From Flavobacterium okayamense (lineage in GTDB: Bacteria > Bacteroidota > Bacteroidia > Flavobacteriales > Flavobacteriaceae): 64,000 bases of DNA. The stretch covers positions 434,001-498,000 of the forward strand of contig NZ_AP024749.1 in the NCBI RefSeq assembly GCF_019702945.1, read 5' to 3'. The translations under genes and the position numbers were made by a program. Positions 11,519-21,191 of this stretch are shown here, in pieces (the stretch's first letter is position 1; the number at the start of each line of letters is the position of its first letter). Below the pieces are notes generated by a model, which saw only the letters and a program-made list of their open reading frames with translations, was not told the DNA's origin and searched no databases.

Positions 11519-12514
11519 CTATTCACTAAACTGATAGTCCGCATACACTTCTTCAATTTCTTTAAATACATCAAGCAATTGGTGTAAACCATCTGTAGTC
11601 ACCAACTTTTGTTTGTATTCCTTAAATCCGTGAATACCTTTAAAGTAATTGGTATAATGACGACGCATTTCCACAACTCCTACTCTTTCATTTTTCCACT
11701 CTACACTCCAAATCAAATGATTACGAGCTGCTTCAATTCTGTCTTTCATCGTTGGAACAGGTAAATGTTCGCCTGTTTTCATGAAGTGTTTAATTTCATT
11801 AAAAATCCAAGGATAACCAATCGCAGCACGACCAATCATAATTCCGTCAACACCGTATTTATTTTTGTATTCCAACGCTTTTTCAGGCGAATCAATATCG
11901 CCATTTCCAAAAATAGGCATGGTAATTCTCGGATTGTTTTTAACGCGTGCAATATGCGCCCAGTCTGAATGTCCTTTATACATTTGCGCTCTTGTTCTGG
12001 CATGAATGCTCAAGGCTTGCACACCAATATCTTGTAAGCGCTCAGCAACCTCATCAATATTTATCGAATCTTCATCCCAACCTAAACGCGTTTTAACCGT
12101 AACGGGTAACGATGTACTATTGATAACTGCTTTTGTTAAGCGAATCATCAAATCGACATCTTTTAAAACACCAGCTCCAGCTCCTTTAGAAACCACTTTT
12201 TTAACGGGACAACCAAAGTTAATGTCTACTAAATCAGGCTGAACGGTTTCAACAATTTTAGCACTCATAGCCATTGCTTCCTCGTCTCCACCAAAAATTT
12301 GAATTCCCACTGGACGTTCATAATCGAAAATATCCAATTTCTGACGACTTTTAATCGCATCACGAATTAATCCTTCCGAAGAAATAAATTCAGAATACAT
12401 TAAATCGGCTCCATGAAGTTTACACAATCTACGAAAAGGCGGATCGCTCACATCTTCCATTGGAGCTAAAAGCAAAGGAAATTCAGGTAAATCTATGTTG
12501 CCAATTTTGGGCAT
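11519..12514 (-). CDS. dusB: tRNA-dihydrouridine synthase, DusB type
   Basis: A cytosolic FMN enzyme of 331 residues that reduces specific uridines in tRNA to dihydrouridine using NADPH. N-terminal LLLAPMEDVSDPPFRRLC, the catalytic-cysteine motif DINFGCPVKKV, the FMN/tRNA segments VKTRLGWDED and IHARTRAQMYKG, and MIGRAAIGYPWIF are all classic for DusB. A TTG-initiated extension to 12535 exists, but that TTG lies inside the -7 promoter box (12533-12540). Translation therefore most likely starts at ATG 12512-12514 (MPKIGNIDLPEF). The gene is divergent from lepA, with separate promoters in the shared spacer. Identity to the DusB subfamily is confident; the exact tRNA position modified is not shown by sequence. 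Confidence 0.95.
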   Translation of the reverse strand: MPKIGNIDLPEFPLLLAPMEDVSDPPFRRLCKLHGADLMYSEFISSEGLIRDAIKSRQKLDIFDYERPVGIQIFGGDEEAMAMSAKIVETVQPDLVDINFGCPVKKVVSKGAGAGVLKDVDLMIRLTKAVINSTSLPVTVKTRLGWDEDSINIDEVAERLQDIGVQALSIHARTRAQMYKGHSDWAHIARVKNNPRITMPIFGNGDIDSPEKALEYKNKYGVDGIMIGRAAIGYPWIFNEIKHFMKTGEHLPVPTMKDRIEAARNHLIWSVEWKNERVGVVEMRRHYTNYFKGIHGFKEYKQKLVTTDGLHQLLDVFKEIEEVYADYQFSE

Positions 12515-12532
12515 AAGTGCATTATTTTTTTG

Positions 12533-12540
12533 CAAAAATA
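12533..12540 (-). promoter_or_regulatory. Probable -7 promoter box (TATTTTTG) for dusB
   Basis: The complement reads TATTTTTG, an exact TAnnTTTG match, about 18 nt before ATG 12514. It overlaps the alternative TTG start at 12535 and so rules that start out. Confidence 0.6.
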
Positions 12541-12604
12541 CGATTTTTTAAAACTTTTATAACTACTTCACAGAAATAGCTGTTTTTTAATGAAAACTTT
12601 GAAT

Positions 12605-12612
12605 TATATTTG
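12605..12612 (+). promoter_or_regulatory. Probable -7 promoter box (TATATTTG) for lepA
   Basis: TATATTTGC lies 46 nt before the lepA ATG at 12659 and is an exact TAnnTTTG match. A start site just downstream excludes the in-frame ATG at 12590 as the translation start. Confidence 0.6.
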
Positions 12613-12658
12613 CAGATTGAATCCCATAGTATTTAGGGAAAACGATAGTTTTTTGAAG

Positions 12659-14455
12659 ATGAAGAATATTAGAAATTTTTGCATTATTGCGCATATTGAC
12701 CATGGTAAAAGTACTTTGGCAGATAGATTGTTGGCAGCTACACAAACGGTAACAGCTCGTGAAGAAAAAGCGCAATTGCTTGATAACATGGACTTAGAAC
12801 GTGAACGTGGAATTACCATTAAAAGTCACGCCATCCAAATGGAATATGAATACAAAGGAGAAAAATATATTTTGAATTTGATTGATACACCAGGTCACGT
12901 TGACTTTTCTTACGAAGTATCTCGTTCTATTGCGGCTTGTGAAGGCGCATTGTTAATTGTTGATGCAGCTCAAAGTATTCAAGCGCAAACGATTTCTAAC
13001 TTGTATTTAGCTTTAGAAAATGACTTGGAAATTATTCCAGTTTTAAATAAAGTAGATTTACCAAGTGCCAACCCTGAAGAAGTAAGTGACGACATCATGG
13101 AATTACTTGGTTGTGATTTAGAAGATATTATTCACGCTTCTGGTAAAACAGGTTTTGGTGTAGATAAAATCTTAGAGGCCATTATTGAAAAAGTTCCAGC
13201 TCCAAAAGGAGATCCAGAAGAACCGCTTCAAGCCTTAATTTTCGATTCACATTACAATCCTTTTAGAGGAATTGAAGTAATTTTCCGTGTTATTAATGGT
13301 GAAATTACTAAAGGCCAGAAAATCAAATTCATGGCTACTGGTAAAGAATATTTTGCTGATGAAGTGGGAACTTTGAAATTAAACCAAGTTCCAAAACAAA
13401 AAATATCAAGTGGCGATGTTGGTTACTTAGTTTCTGGAATTAAAGAAGCAAAAGAGGTAAAAGTAGGTGATACTATTACCGATGCAAAGAATCCAACAAC
13501 TAATATGATTACTGGTTTCGAAAATGTGAAACCGATGGTATTTGCTGGAATTTATCCGGTAGATACTGAAGATTTTGAAGACTTACGTGCTTCAATGGAA
13601 AAATTACAATTAAATGATGCTTCTTTAGTATTTGCTCCTGAAAGTTCAGCCGCATTAGGCTTTGGATTCCGTTGTGGTTTCCTTGGAATGTTGCATTTAG
13701 AAATTATCCAAGAGCGTTTAGAACGTGAATTCGACATGACAGTAATTACTACTGTTCCAAACGTTTCGTATTTAGCGTATACTAAAAAAGAACCTGAAAC
13801 AGCTATTATTGTTAACAATCCTTCTGACTTACCAGAACCATCAAAATTAGATCGAGTTGAAGAGCCTTTTATCAAAGCAACTATCATTACAAAATCGGAT
13901 TTCGTTGGAAACGTAATGAGTTTATGTATTGAAAAAAGAGGAATTATTACCAATCAAACCTATTTAACACCAGAGCGTGTTGAATTAAATTTTGATATGC
14001 CATTGGCAGAAATCGTATTTGATTTTTATGATAGATTAAAAACTGTTTCTAAAGGATATGCATCTTTCGATTATCATCCAATAGGAATGCGTCAATCTAA
14101 ATTAGTAAAACTTGATGTTTTATTGAACGCTAATCAAGTAGATGCTTTATCAGCACTAATTCACGAAGATAATGCGTATAACATTGGTAAAAAAATGTGT
14201 GAAAAATTGCGTGAATTAATCCCAAGACAACAATTTGATATTCCTATTCAAGCCGCAATTGGAGCTAAAATTATTTCGCGTGAAACTATTAAAGCGCTTC
14301 GTAAAGACGTAACGGCTAAATGTTATGGTGGAGATATTTCACGTAAACGTAAATTATTAGAAAAGCAGAAAAAAGGTAAAAAACGTATGCGCCAAGTAGG
14401 AAATGTAGAAATTCCTCAAGAAGCGTTCATGGCCGTTTTAAAATTGAACGATTAG
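12659..14455 (+). CDS. lepA: Elongation factor 4 (LepA), ribosomal back-translocation GTPase
   Basis: A 598-residue translational GTPase. G1 is [15 protein letters not shown]3 is [11 protein letters not shown], and G4 is [12 protein letters not shown]. The LepA-specific C-terminal domain follows, ending in [20 protein letters not shown]. It acts on stalled or mistranslocated 70S ribosomes, and the family is also implicated in 30S assembly. I start at ATG 12659 ([16 protein letters not shown]), which matches the usual N-terminus. The upstream ATG at 12590 would add 23 residues lying across the -7 box. The gene is followed by a strong hairpin-plus-T terminator and is divergent from dusB. Function is well established for the family. 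Confidence 0.98.
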   Translation: MKNIRNFCIIAHIDHGKSTLADRLLAATQTVTAREEKAQLLDNMDLERERGITIKSHAIQMEYEYKGEKYILNLIDTPGHVDFSYEVSRSIAACEGALLIVDAAQSIQAQTISNLYLALENDLEIIPVLNKVDLPSANPEEVSDDIMELLGCDLEDIIHASGKTGFGVDKILEAIIEKVPAPKGDPEEPLQALIFDSHYNPFRGIEVIFRVINGEITKGQKIKFMATGKEYFADEVGTLKLNQVPKQKISSGDVGYLVSGIKEAKEVKVGDTITDAKNPTTNMITGFENVKPMVFAGIYPVDTEDFEDLRASMEKLQLNDASLVFAPESSAALGFGFRCGFLGMLHLEIIQERLEREFDMTVITTVPNVSYLAYTKKEPETAIIVNNPSDLPEPSKLDRVEEPFIKATIITKSDFVGNVMSLCIEKRGIITNQTYLTPERVELNFDMPLAEIVFDFYDRLKTVSKGYASFDYHPIGMRQSKLVKLDVLLNANQVDALSALIHEDNAYNIGKKMCEKLRELIPRQQFDIPIQAAIGAKIISRETIKALRKDVTAKCYGGDISRKRKLLEKQKKGKKRMRQVGNVEIPQEAFMAVLKLND

Positions 14456-14480
14456 TATATTTTTTACATTAAATATTTAA

Positions 14481-14518
14481 AATGGTTAAGAAAAATTCAA
14501 TTCTTAACCATTTTTTTA
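14481..14518 (+). terminator. Rho-independent terminator after lepA
   Basis: AATGGTTAAGAA at 14481-14492 pairs with TTCTTAACCATT at 14501-14512, followed by a run of seven T. It ends the lepA transcript before the next promoter. Confidence 0.85.
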
Positions 14519-14540
14519 TTTTTAAATTAACCAGTAAGTA

Positions 14541-14548
14541 TATATTTG
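14541..14548 (+). promoter_or_regulatory. Probable -7 promoter box (TATATTTG) for T9SS surface protein
   Basis: An exact TAnnTTTG match, 35 nt before ATG 14584 and directly after the lepA terminator. Confidence 0.55.
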
Positions 14549-14583
14549 CTAACTTTAAATTAGATTAACCCCAAATAATCGAC

Positions 14584-17500
14584 ATGAAAAACTTATATGT
14601 AATATTTTTCCTATGCTGTGGATTGTTTTCATCGTCTCAAACAGTTTCGATTGATAATTCAAGTTATAACGCCAATGATTTAGTAGATTTATTACTGAAT
14701 AGTTCTTGTATTGAATATACAAATGCAACCTTTTCTTCAAATCAATCTGTTGCTTATTTTAACAACAATAGTGGTAGTTTCCCCATCGCCGAAGGTATAG
14801 TTATAAGAAGTGGAAATGTTATTGATTCACAAGGATTATATACCGATTCAAATTTAGGTTCGACCACAACTAATGGCGGAACAGATCCCTTCTTACAAAA
14901 TTTAAGTGACACAAGTAGTGGGACAACAGGTAGTTTAACGGATTTAGCTTATTTGCAATTTGATTTTATATCGATTTCAACGTCCTTTAATTTTAGTTTT
15001 TTATTTGCTTCAAATGAATATGGTCAATACCAATGTTTGTCAAATGACATTTTTGCTTTTGAATTAGAAGATTTGGTAAGTGGCACAATCACAAATTTAG
15101 CTGTTATTCCTACAACTTCAACACCTGTATCAGTAAAAACTATAAAAAACTCAGCTTATAATAATACTTGTAGTTCAACAAACCCAACTTTATTTGACAC
15201 TTATAATGTAAGTAACCCAGCGGCCTCAACTATTAATATGCGAGGTCATACTGTTGTTTTATCTGCTGGTTCGGCTATTATTCCTAATCATCCTTATCGC
15301 TTAAAAATGGTAATTGGAGATTATGTAAGTACAAACTTTGATTCAGCTGTTTTTATAAGTGCAGGAAGCTTTAATACTGAGTTTGATTTAGGAGAAGACC
15401 AAATTATTTGTAGCGGCGACGAATATCTTTTAGACACTGGCTTAGATAATACATACACATTTCAATGGCTTCTTAATGGAAATATAATTGCTGGTGCAAA
15501 TAACTCAACTTACACCGTAAATCAACCTGGTATTTATCAAGTTCTAATTGACAAAGGAACTTGTCATATAGAAGATGAAATAATTTTTAATCCTTTACTA
15601 GTAAATTCACCTCAAGATTTATTCATTTGTGATACTGGGGCTTCAACCTATCCATTTGATTTAACACAAAACGATATAAATTTTTTAGGTTTAGATAGTT
15701 CAATTTATGAATTATTCTATTACGAATCTCCTGCCGACATTACTGCAAACAATCCTATACCCGCTAGTGATTTAGCATCTTTTCAAAGTAGCGGACAAAC
15801 CATTTATATTAAGGTTTTTAATACCCAAACTTCATTGTTTTGTGATGCTACGAATCCATTTGACTTAATTATTACACCAACAGTTACAGCAGGAACAAAT
15901 ATTACAAATTCAGTTTGTGATACACCTAGTGAATTAAATTATGATTTAGCACAACATGACATTGCAGTGATTAATGGACAACCTGGAACATTTAATATTA
16001 CATATTATAGTAACCAAACTGACGCGCAAAATGGAACTGGTGCAATTGGGAATAACGTAGTTATTCCAAGTGGAGCTGGAACTATTACATATTGGATTAG
16101 AATAGAAGACAGTAGTAATTCTAGCTGTTTTGATGTTACTAATGTAACAATAACCATTAATCCTTTACCAGTAGTTGACACAATAAATAGTGTTGTTGAA
16201 TGTACTCAATATCAATTACCAACAATTACTAATGGGACTTATTATTTACTGCCTGGCGGACCTACAACTCCAGGTCAGGTACAATTTAATGCAGGAGATA
16301 TAATTGATATTGGAGGAACCTATTATATTTTCATAGGACCTGATGCAAATGGATGTACAAATGAATCAAGTTTTACTTTAACTTTTATCGATGAATATGT
16401 ACCAGTTTTAGATTACTGTGAAACATTTAATGTTCCACCTCCTCCTTATGGCATTGGAGGGTTTTATACAGATTTTGGAGGACCAAATGGTTCTGGAACT
16501 TTAATTCCAACCGGTACAGAATTCACAAATAATACTGGAGCAACCATAATTCAACCTATTTTTTATTATGGCGAAATTAACGGTGTAATGTGTAGAGATG
16601 AACAATTTGATATTTATATCCATCCAAATCCAATAGTTGACACCCCATCTGATGTAATTTCTTGTTTTTCTTATACCTTAGAAGCGCCGATATTAGGTGG
16701 AAGTTATTACTCTGGTCCAAATGGAACAGGAACCAACTATCCAATTGGGCATGTTATAAATAGTTCTCAAATAGTTTATATTTATGGTTCAGAGCCTCAT
16801 GTTACCTCAAGCGGGAGTAATAGTTCTTGTACTATTGACATTCCTTTTGATGTTAAAATTGTAAATCCAAATTTTCAAGATGTTTATGCCTGTGGTGAAT
16901 ATTATTTAACACAACCTGAAACTGGAGGTTATTATACGCAACCGCTTGGACAAGGCACACAATTTGACATAAGTCAACCTATCACTCAATCTACAACTGT
17001 TTATTATTACGCAAATATAACTAATGGTACCAATTGTACAGATAATACTAATTTTAATGTCACAATTTACCCTCAACCTTTAATTGATCCTATTGATGAC
17101 GGAACTTATTGTGGGGAATATATTTTACCTCAAAACAGTGGAACTTATTATATGTTATCTGGTGGACCTACAACTCCAGGACAAGTTCAATTAAATGCAG
17201 GAGATATTATCGATTTAACTGGAGGTTATTCACCAGGAACCTATTATGTATATAACGAAGAAACTCATAATTATCCGGGCGGAACAATTATATGCATAAA
17301 CGAAAATCCTTTTACCATAACTATTGAACCTTTCCCTGGTCTAAACGATTATATAAGTACATCAGAATGTAGTCCGTATTCAATTGCTCAACCCACAACT
17401 GGTGATATTTACAATCAACCCAATGGTCCGGATGGAACGGGTTCAATTATAGACTACAACCAAGTTTATACAACAACCGAAACATTCTATTTTTATTACG

Positions 17501-18867
17501 AAGATCCAGTAAATGGTTGTAAAATTGACAAAGAGTTTCAACGTATATATAGTGCTTTAGATTTACCTAATTATCCAGATGTTGTAAAATGTAATAGCTA
17601 TATGTTGCCTGCATTAAATAACCCAACTCCAAATCCAGAGCCGGTTAATTACGTTGGTTATTATTTTAACTCTGGAGGAAATCCAGCTGATGCTATTGAT
17701 TTTACAACTTACGTTTTTACACCTCAAAACACCCCGCAAACAGTTTATGTTTATGGTGTTAATACTGACAATCACTTAACCAATTGTATTGAAGAAAGAT
17801 CATTTGTTATTACAGTTTTAGAAACACCCGATTTATCGCCTTATAATTTCGGTGCTTTAAACAATCAAAACTATTGTGGTGATTATACTTTACCTACATT
17901 ACCGAGTGGTAATTTTACTATAAATTATTATTCGCTACCAGGTGGTGACCCAGCAAATATTATAAATCCTAATGATTACACATTTAGCGTAAATTCAGGT
18001 GATGCTGCTCAAACTTTTGATATTTGGGTTTATGCCGAAAACTCTGGTTATGATGAATCTACAGATTCGCAAACAATATGTTTTGATGAAGAGCATTTTC
18101 AATTTACTATTTATCCGAGACCAACATTCACCGTTGAAGGAGGCGTAATTTGTGTTCATCCAACTACTAATGAAACTATAGAAAGTTTTATGCTTGTTTC
18201 TGGATTAGACCCTAATGATTTTGATGTTGAGTGGTATTTAAATGGAAATTTAGTTGGAACTGGAGTTAACTATGAAGCTGTAGAAGCAGGAACTTATACT
18301 GCAGTTCCTATAAAATTAACAGCTGAAAACGCTCCTGACTGTAACTATGAATCTACAACTGTTGTAGTAACTCAATCGAGCACTGCTATTGCCTCTGTAA
18401 TTGTAAGTTCTCCTTTTGCTGAAGTTGCAAATGCAACGGTTATTATTGAAAATGGGTTTGGAAATTATATTTATGAATTAGATGATAATCAACCACAAAC
18501 TAGTAACGAATTTTATGATTTAAGTTCTGGTGAACATATAATTACCATTTATGATACTCTTGGTAATTGTGGGAATTTTGTATTAATTTTTAATGTGATT
18601 AAATACCCTAATTTCTTTACTCCAAATAATGATGGTTTTAATGACACTTGGAATATTTGGGATATGAGAACTGATCACCCGGAAGCAGTAATTTCAATAT
18701 TTGATCGTTACGGTAAGCTTATCAAACAAATTTCACCTTTAGGAAATGGCTGGGACGGAACTTATAATGGAGAAAAACTTCCTTCTTCTGATTATTGGTT
18801 TTTGGTAGATTATAAGCTAAATGGACAAGACAAACAATTTAAAGCCCACTTTAGCTTGAAGAGATAA
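14584..18867 (+). CDS. Choice-of-anchor L / T9SS type B sorting domain surface protein
   Basis: A 1427-residue secreted protein. Signal peptide 1-19 (MKNLYVIFFLCCGLFSSSQ). A choice-of-anchor L-like domain covers about residues 30-265, including SFLFASNEYGQYQ and an SxAxFISAG ending. A long series of cysteine-containing Ig-like modules follows at about 270-1310, several with repeated phrases such as GTYYLLPGGPTTPGQVQ. The C-terminal ~85 residues are the gliding-motility-associated type B sorting domain (FFTPNNDGFNDTWNI, SIFDRYGKLIKQISP, SSDYWFLVDY). Such proteins cross the outer membrane by the type IX secretion system and are attached to or released from the cell surface; many are adhesins or gliding-related. 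The gene is monocistronic between two terminators. No catalytic domain is seen. The sorting domain is nearly identical to that of the protein at 57929-61450. Confidence 0.93.
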   Translation: MKNLYVIFFLCCGLFSSSQTVSIDNSSYNANDLVDLLLNSSCIEYTNATFSSNQSVAYFNNNSGSFPIAEGIVIRSGNVIDSQGLYTDSNLGSTTTNGGTDPFLQNLSDTSSGTTGSLTDLAYLQFDFISISTSFNFSFLFASNEYGQYQCLSNDIFAFELEDLVSGTITNLAVIPTTSTPVSVKTIKNSAYNNTCSSTNPTLFDTYNVSNPAASTINMRGHTVVLSAGSAIIPNHPYRLKMVIGDYVSTNFDSAVFISAGSFNTEFDLGEDQIICSGDEYLLDTGLDNTYTFQWLLNGNIIAGANNSTYTVNQPGIYQVLIDKGTCHIEDEIIFNPLLVNSPQDLFICDTGASTYPFDLTQNDINFLGLDSSIYELFYYESPADITANNPIPASDLASFQSSGQTIYIKVFNTQTSLFCDATNPFDLIITPTVTAGTNITNSVCDTPSELNYDLAQHDIAVINGQPGTFNITYYSNQTDAQNGTGAIGNNVVIPSGAGTITYWIRIEDSSNSSCFDVTNVTITINPLPVVDTINSVVECTQYQLPTITNGTYYLLPGGPTTPGQVQFNAGDIIDIGGTYYIFIGPDANGCTNESSFTLTFIDEYVPVLDYCETFNVPPPPYGIGGFYTDFGGPNGSGTLIPTGTEFTNNTGATIIQPIFYYGEINGVMCRDEQFDIYIHPNPIVDTPSDVISCFSYTLEAPILGGSYYSGPNGTGTNYPIGHVINSSQIVYIYGSEPHVTSSGSNSSCTIDIPFDVKIVNPNFQDVYACGEYYLTQPETGGYYTQPLGQGTQFDISQPITQSTTVYYYANITNGTNCTDNTNFNVTIYPQPLIDPIDDGTYCGEYILPQNSGTYYMLSGGPTTPGQVQLNAGDIIDLTGGYSPGTYYVYNEETHNYPGGTIICINENPFTITIEPFPGLNDYISTSECSPYSIAQPTTGDIYNQPNGPDGTGSIIDYNQVYTTTETFYFYYEDPVNGCKIDKEFQRIYSALDLPNYPDVVKCNSYMLPALNNPTPNPEPVNYVGYYFNSGGNPADAIDFTTYVFTPQNTPQTVYVYGVNTDNHLTNCIEERSFVITVLETPDLSPYNFGALNNQNYCGDYTLPTLPSGNFTINYYSLPGGDPANIINPNDYTFSVNSGDAAQTFDIWVYAENSGYDESTDSQTICFDEEHFQFTIYPRPTFTVEGGVICVHPTTNETIESFMLVSGLDPNDFDVEWYLNGNLVGTGVNYEAVEAGTYTAVPIKLTAENAPDCNYESTTVVVTQSSTAIASVIVSSPFAEVANATVIIENGFGNYIYELDDNQPQTSNEFYDLSSGEHIITIYDTLGNCGNFVLIFNVIKYPNFFTPNNDGFNDTWNIWDMRTDHPEAVISIFDRYGKLIKQISPLGNGWDGTYNGEKLPSSDYWFLVDYKLNGQDKQFKAHFSLKR

Positions 18868-18869
18868 TT

Positions 18870-18903
18870 AAAAAGGCTGTTTCAAAATTGAAACAGCCTT
18901 TTT
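18870..18903. terminator. Bidirectional terminator between T9SS protein and NTF2-like gene
   Basis: AAAAAGGCTGTTTCAA and TTGAAACAGCCTTTTT form a long stem with A and T runs on either side. It can serve both converging transcripts. Confidence 0.85.
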
Positions 18904-18923
18904 AATATTCTTATGATAATCAT

Positions 18924-19283
18924 CTATCCGTGATATACTCTAGAAAAAATAATTTTATCATCTTTAATTTCTAAAACTTCAGCTACCAACATATCATCTT
19001 CACCTTCAACTTGTCTTATATACTCCATAAAAACCCTATCGGTGTTTGCAGTCAAACTCGTTACTTTGTAATGTAATGTAGGTAATCTATCAAAAGCATC
19101 TTGCCACCAAGTACGCATTGATTGCTTGCCAATTATTAAACCTTTGGTTTCAGGTTGACGAATTTTCAATTTCGGACTGAAATGTTGTGCTTCGTCGTCA
19201 TATAAATCTAATAATTTATCAAGGTTTTTAGAATTAAAAGCATCAAACCATTTTATTGCTATTGATTGAAGTTGATTCGACAT
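18924..19283 (-). CDS. NTF2-like / SnoaL-like protein
   Basis: A 119-residue protein with the cone-shaped alpha+beta fold signature of the SnoaL/NTF2 superfamily. It has an N-terminal helix (IAIKWFDAFNSKNLDKLLDLY), a DDEAQHFSP segment, a central TWWQDAFDRLP, and C-terminal beta strands (VFMEYIRQVEGEDD, ILEIKDDKIIFSRVYHG). Members may be small enzymes (isomerases, hydrolases) or ligand-binding proteins, and sequence alone does not decide which. It is cytosolic (no signal peptide) and transcribed alone. A near-consensus -7 element (AATCTTTG, complement around 19315) lies upstream. Confidence 0.85.
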   Translation of the reverse strand: MSNQLQSIAIKWFDAFNSKNLDKLLDLYDDEAQHFSPKLKIRQPETKGLIIGKQSMRTWWQDAFDRLPTLHYKVTSLTANTDRVFMEYIRQVEGEDDMLVAEVLEIKDDKIIFSRVYHG

Positions 19284-19359
19284 AAATAAGTATAGATAAA
19301 ATTAAAAAAGACACAAAGATTAAATTCTGAGTGTCTATTTATTATGTAGTTAATTCTAA

Positions 19360-20238
19360 TTAGAAATTTTTTAAATTAATCACTTCTTGATCGGTTAAAA
19401 ATCTCCAGTTTCCTCTTGGTAAATTCTTTTTCGTTAATCCTGCAAAAGTAACACGATCTAATTTGATTACATTATAGTCTAATTCTTCAAAAATCTTGCG
19501 AACAATCTTAACATTAGCTGTTTTCATTTTTACGCCGATTTCTGATTTTGCTTCATTTTCGATATAATCAATTTCTTCTACAAATATTTTATGATCGTCA
19601 ATGTATAACCCTTTTTTAATTTTTTCTAAATCTTCAAACTTTAGATTTTTATCTAAACTAACATGATACAATTTAGACGAACGTTGGTTTGCACTAGTGA
19701 ACTTAGTAATCATTTCTGTATCATTTGTAAAAAGCAACAATCCAGTAGTTGTTTTATCCATTCTACCAACGGCTTGTAATTGAGATTTTGATGCGTTTTT
19801 CACTAGACTCAATACATTTTCATTACTTCTAACGCCATCAGCTGAAGTTGAAAAGTTTTTTGGTTTGTTTAATAAAACATATACTTTCTTTTCTGGCGTA
19901 ATAGTTGCCCCATCAAATTTAACTACATCGCCTGGCTTTACTTTGTAACCCATTTCAGTTACTACTTCGCCGTTAACCATTACATTACCACTATGAATGT
20001 AAATATCAGCTTCTCTTCTACTGCACATTCCAGAATTTGAAATATAACGATTTAAACGAATTTCATCTGACTCAGGTTTCGCTTTTGCTTTTGGCTGTGC
20101 CGATTTGTTTTCATTTCTAGAAAAACCTGCCGAATTACTTCTTACAGGAGCATTTCCTCTTGAAAAACTATCTTTTTTAAAACCTCCTTGTCTTCCTGAT
20201 CCTGGATTTCTTTTATCATTGCCTTGATGACGTGACAT
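19360..20238 (-). CDS. 23S rRNA pseudouridine synthase, RluB/RsuA family
   Basis: A 292-residue enzyme that isomerises a specific uridine in rRNA. Residues 1-57 are a Gly/Ser/Lys/Arg-rich disordered tail, as is common in Bacteroidota members. An S4 RNA-binding domain covers 58-105 (IRLNRYISNSGMCSRREAD). The catalytic domain has GRMDKTTTGLLLFTND with the nucleophilic Asp161 and ends in RVTFAGLTKKNLPRGNWR. The enzyme belongs to the RsuA/RluB/RluE/RluF group; RluB (helix 89 region of 23S rRNA) is the usual annotation but the target is not proven. It has its own -7 box (20255-20262) just after the UbiA stop codon. Confidence 0.93.
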   Translation of the reverse strand: MSRHQGNDKRNPGSGRQGGFKKDSFSRGNAPVRSNSAGFSRNENKSAQPKAKAKPESDEIRLNRYISNSGMCSRREADIYIHSGNVMVNGEVVTEMGYKVKPGDVVKFDGATITPEKKVYVLLNKPKNFSTSADGVRSNENVLSLVKNASKSQLQAVGRMDKTTTGLLLFTNDTEMITKFTSANQRSSKLYHVSLDKNLKFEDLEKIKKGLYIDDHKIFVEEIDYIENEAKSEIGVKMKTANVKIVRKIFEELDYNVIKLDRVTFAGLTKKNLPRGNWRFLTDQEVINLKNF

Positions 20239-20254
20239 AACTTCTAATTTTGTG

Positions 20255-20262
20255 CAAAGATA
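20255..20262 (-). promoter_or_regulatory. Probable -7 promoter box (TATCTTTG) for pseudouridine synthase
   Basis: The complement reads TATCTTTG, exact to TAnnTTTG, 17 nt before ATG 20238. It lies immediately after the UbiA-family gene, allowing transcription independent of the isoprenoid operon. Confidence 0.6.
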
Positions 20263-20265
20263 TGA

Positions 20266-21186
20266 TTAATAAGTTGAAAGTAATTTTTTTCCGTGAATTA
20301 AAACCTGAGGCTCAATTAGCATAATGCAAAAAACACCGCTAACAATTATCAGTTTTAATAGAAAATGAAGTTTTATATAATCTTCTTTTAAAGTGGCTTT
20401 CCAAAGTCGGAGTAAGAAAAAAATCAATAAAACTAAGCTTATATAAAAGTAAATATCCATATAACCAACGTTATAAACATCGGTTAAAAAATAAACTGGA
20501 ATTATAGTCGAAGACGTTAAAATTGTAATCATTGTTTTGGCAATATTTTCGCCAAATAAAACAGGAATAGTTTTGTAATTATTCGCCAAATCGCCCTCAA
20601 TGTTTTCTAAATCCTTAATAAATTCACGTATTAAAATCAAAAGAAACAAAAAAGTTGCATGTGCAAAAATGACATGATAAAAATTTTTGAAATGCATTAG
20701 CACAGCAAAAAATGGTAAAACCGCCAAAACTGACGCGGTTAAATTCCCTATTAATGGATATTTCTTAAGCTTGTGTGAATAGAACCAAATTAAGAAAATA
20801 TAAGCAGAAAAAAATAAAACGGCACGCCAAGAAATTAATGAAGCTAAAGCCGCAACAAGAAAATTGATTGCAAAATACACTTTCAACTTGGTTGATTGAC
20901 TTACTAATCGATCAATCATTGCTTTTTTAGGACGATTAATTAAATCTTTTTTAGCATCATAAAAGTTATTAATTATATAACCCGAAGCAATACACAGCGA
21001 AGAAGCTAAAACCAAAACAAACAAGCGCCAATCTAATAAAATTGACAACGCTGATTTTTCTGGAGCCAAAATAAATATAGCCGATAAATACTGAGCTAAA
21101 GCAATAACCCAAATATTGTATCCTCTAATTACAGAGAAAAAGCTGAAAATTTTTGTAAGTAATAATTTTGACTTTCTTGTAAGCAT
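20266..21186 (-). CDS. UbiA-family prenyltransferase (geranylgeranylglycerol-phosphate GGTase-like)
   Basis: A 306-residue integral membrane protein with about eight or nine hydrophobic helices. The first Asp-rich motif is N73-xxx-D77-xxx-D81 (NNFYDAKKDLINRP) and the second is DLENIEGDLANNYKT, both needed for Mg-diphosphate binding in UbiA enzymes. Flavobacterial members of this type are usually annotated as geranylgeranylglycerol-phosphate geranylgeranyltransferase, by similarity to the archaeal lipid enzyme. The acceptor cannot be settled from sequence; a menaquinone or other prenyl acceptor is an alternative. It is the third gene after mvaD and mevalonate kinase, 5 nt behind the latter, so isoprenoid precursor supply and use are co-transcribed. 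Confidence 0.88.
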   Translation of the reverse strand: MLTRKSKLLLTKIFSFFSVIRGYNIWVIALAQYLSAIFILAPEKSALSILLDWRLFVLVLASSLCIASGYIINNFYDAKKDLINRPKKAMIDRLVSQSTKLKVYFAINFLVAALASLISWRAVLFFSAYIFLIWFYSHKLKKYPLIGNLTASVLAVLPFFAVLMHFKNFYHVIFAHATFLFLLILIREFIKDLENIEGDLANNYKTIPVLFGENIAKTMITILTSSTIIPVYFLTDVYNVGYMDIYFYISLVLLIFFLLRLWKATLKEDYIKLHFLLKLIIVSGVFCIMLIEPQVLIHGKKLLSTY

Positions 21187-21191
21187 TAAAC

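Noticed and set aside
13552..13953. 133-codon open frame antisense to lepA
   Set aside because: It lies fully inside the highly conserved lepA coding region on the other strand and shows no domain; a shadow of lepA codon usage.
14584..18867. CRISPR or DNA tandem repeat array
   Set aside because: The recurring GTYYxLPGGPTTPGQVQ-type segments are imperfect protein modules spaced irregularly, without constant DNA repeats or spacers.
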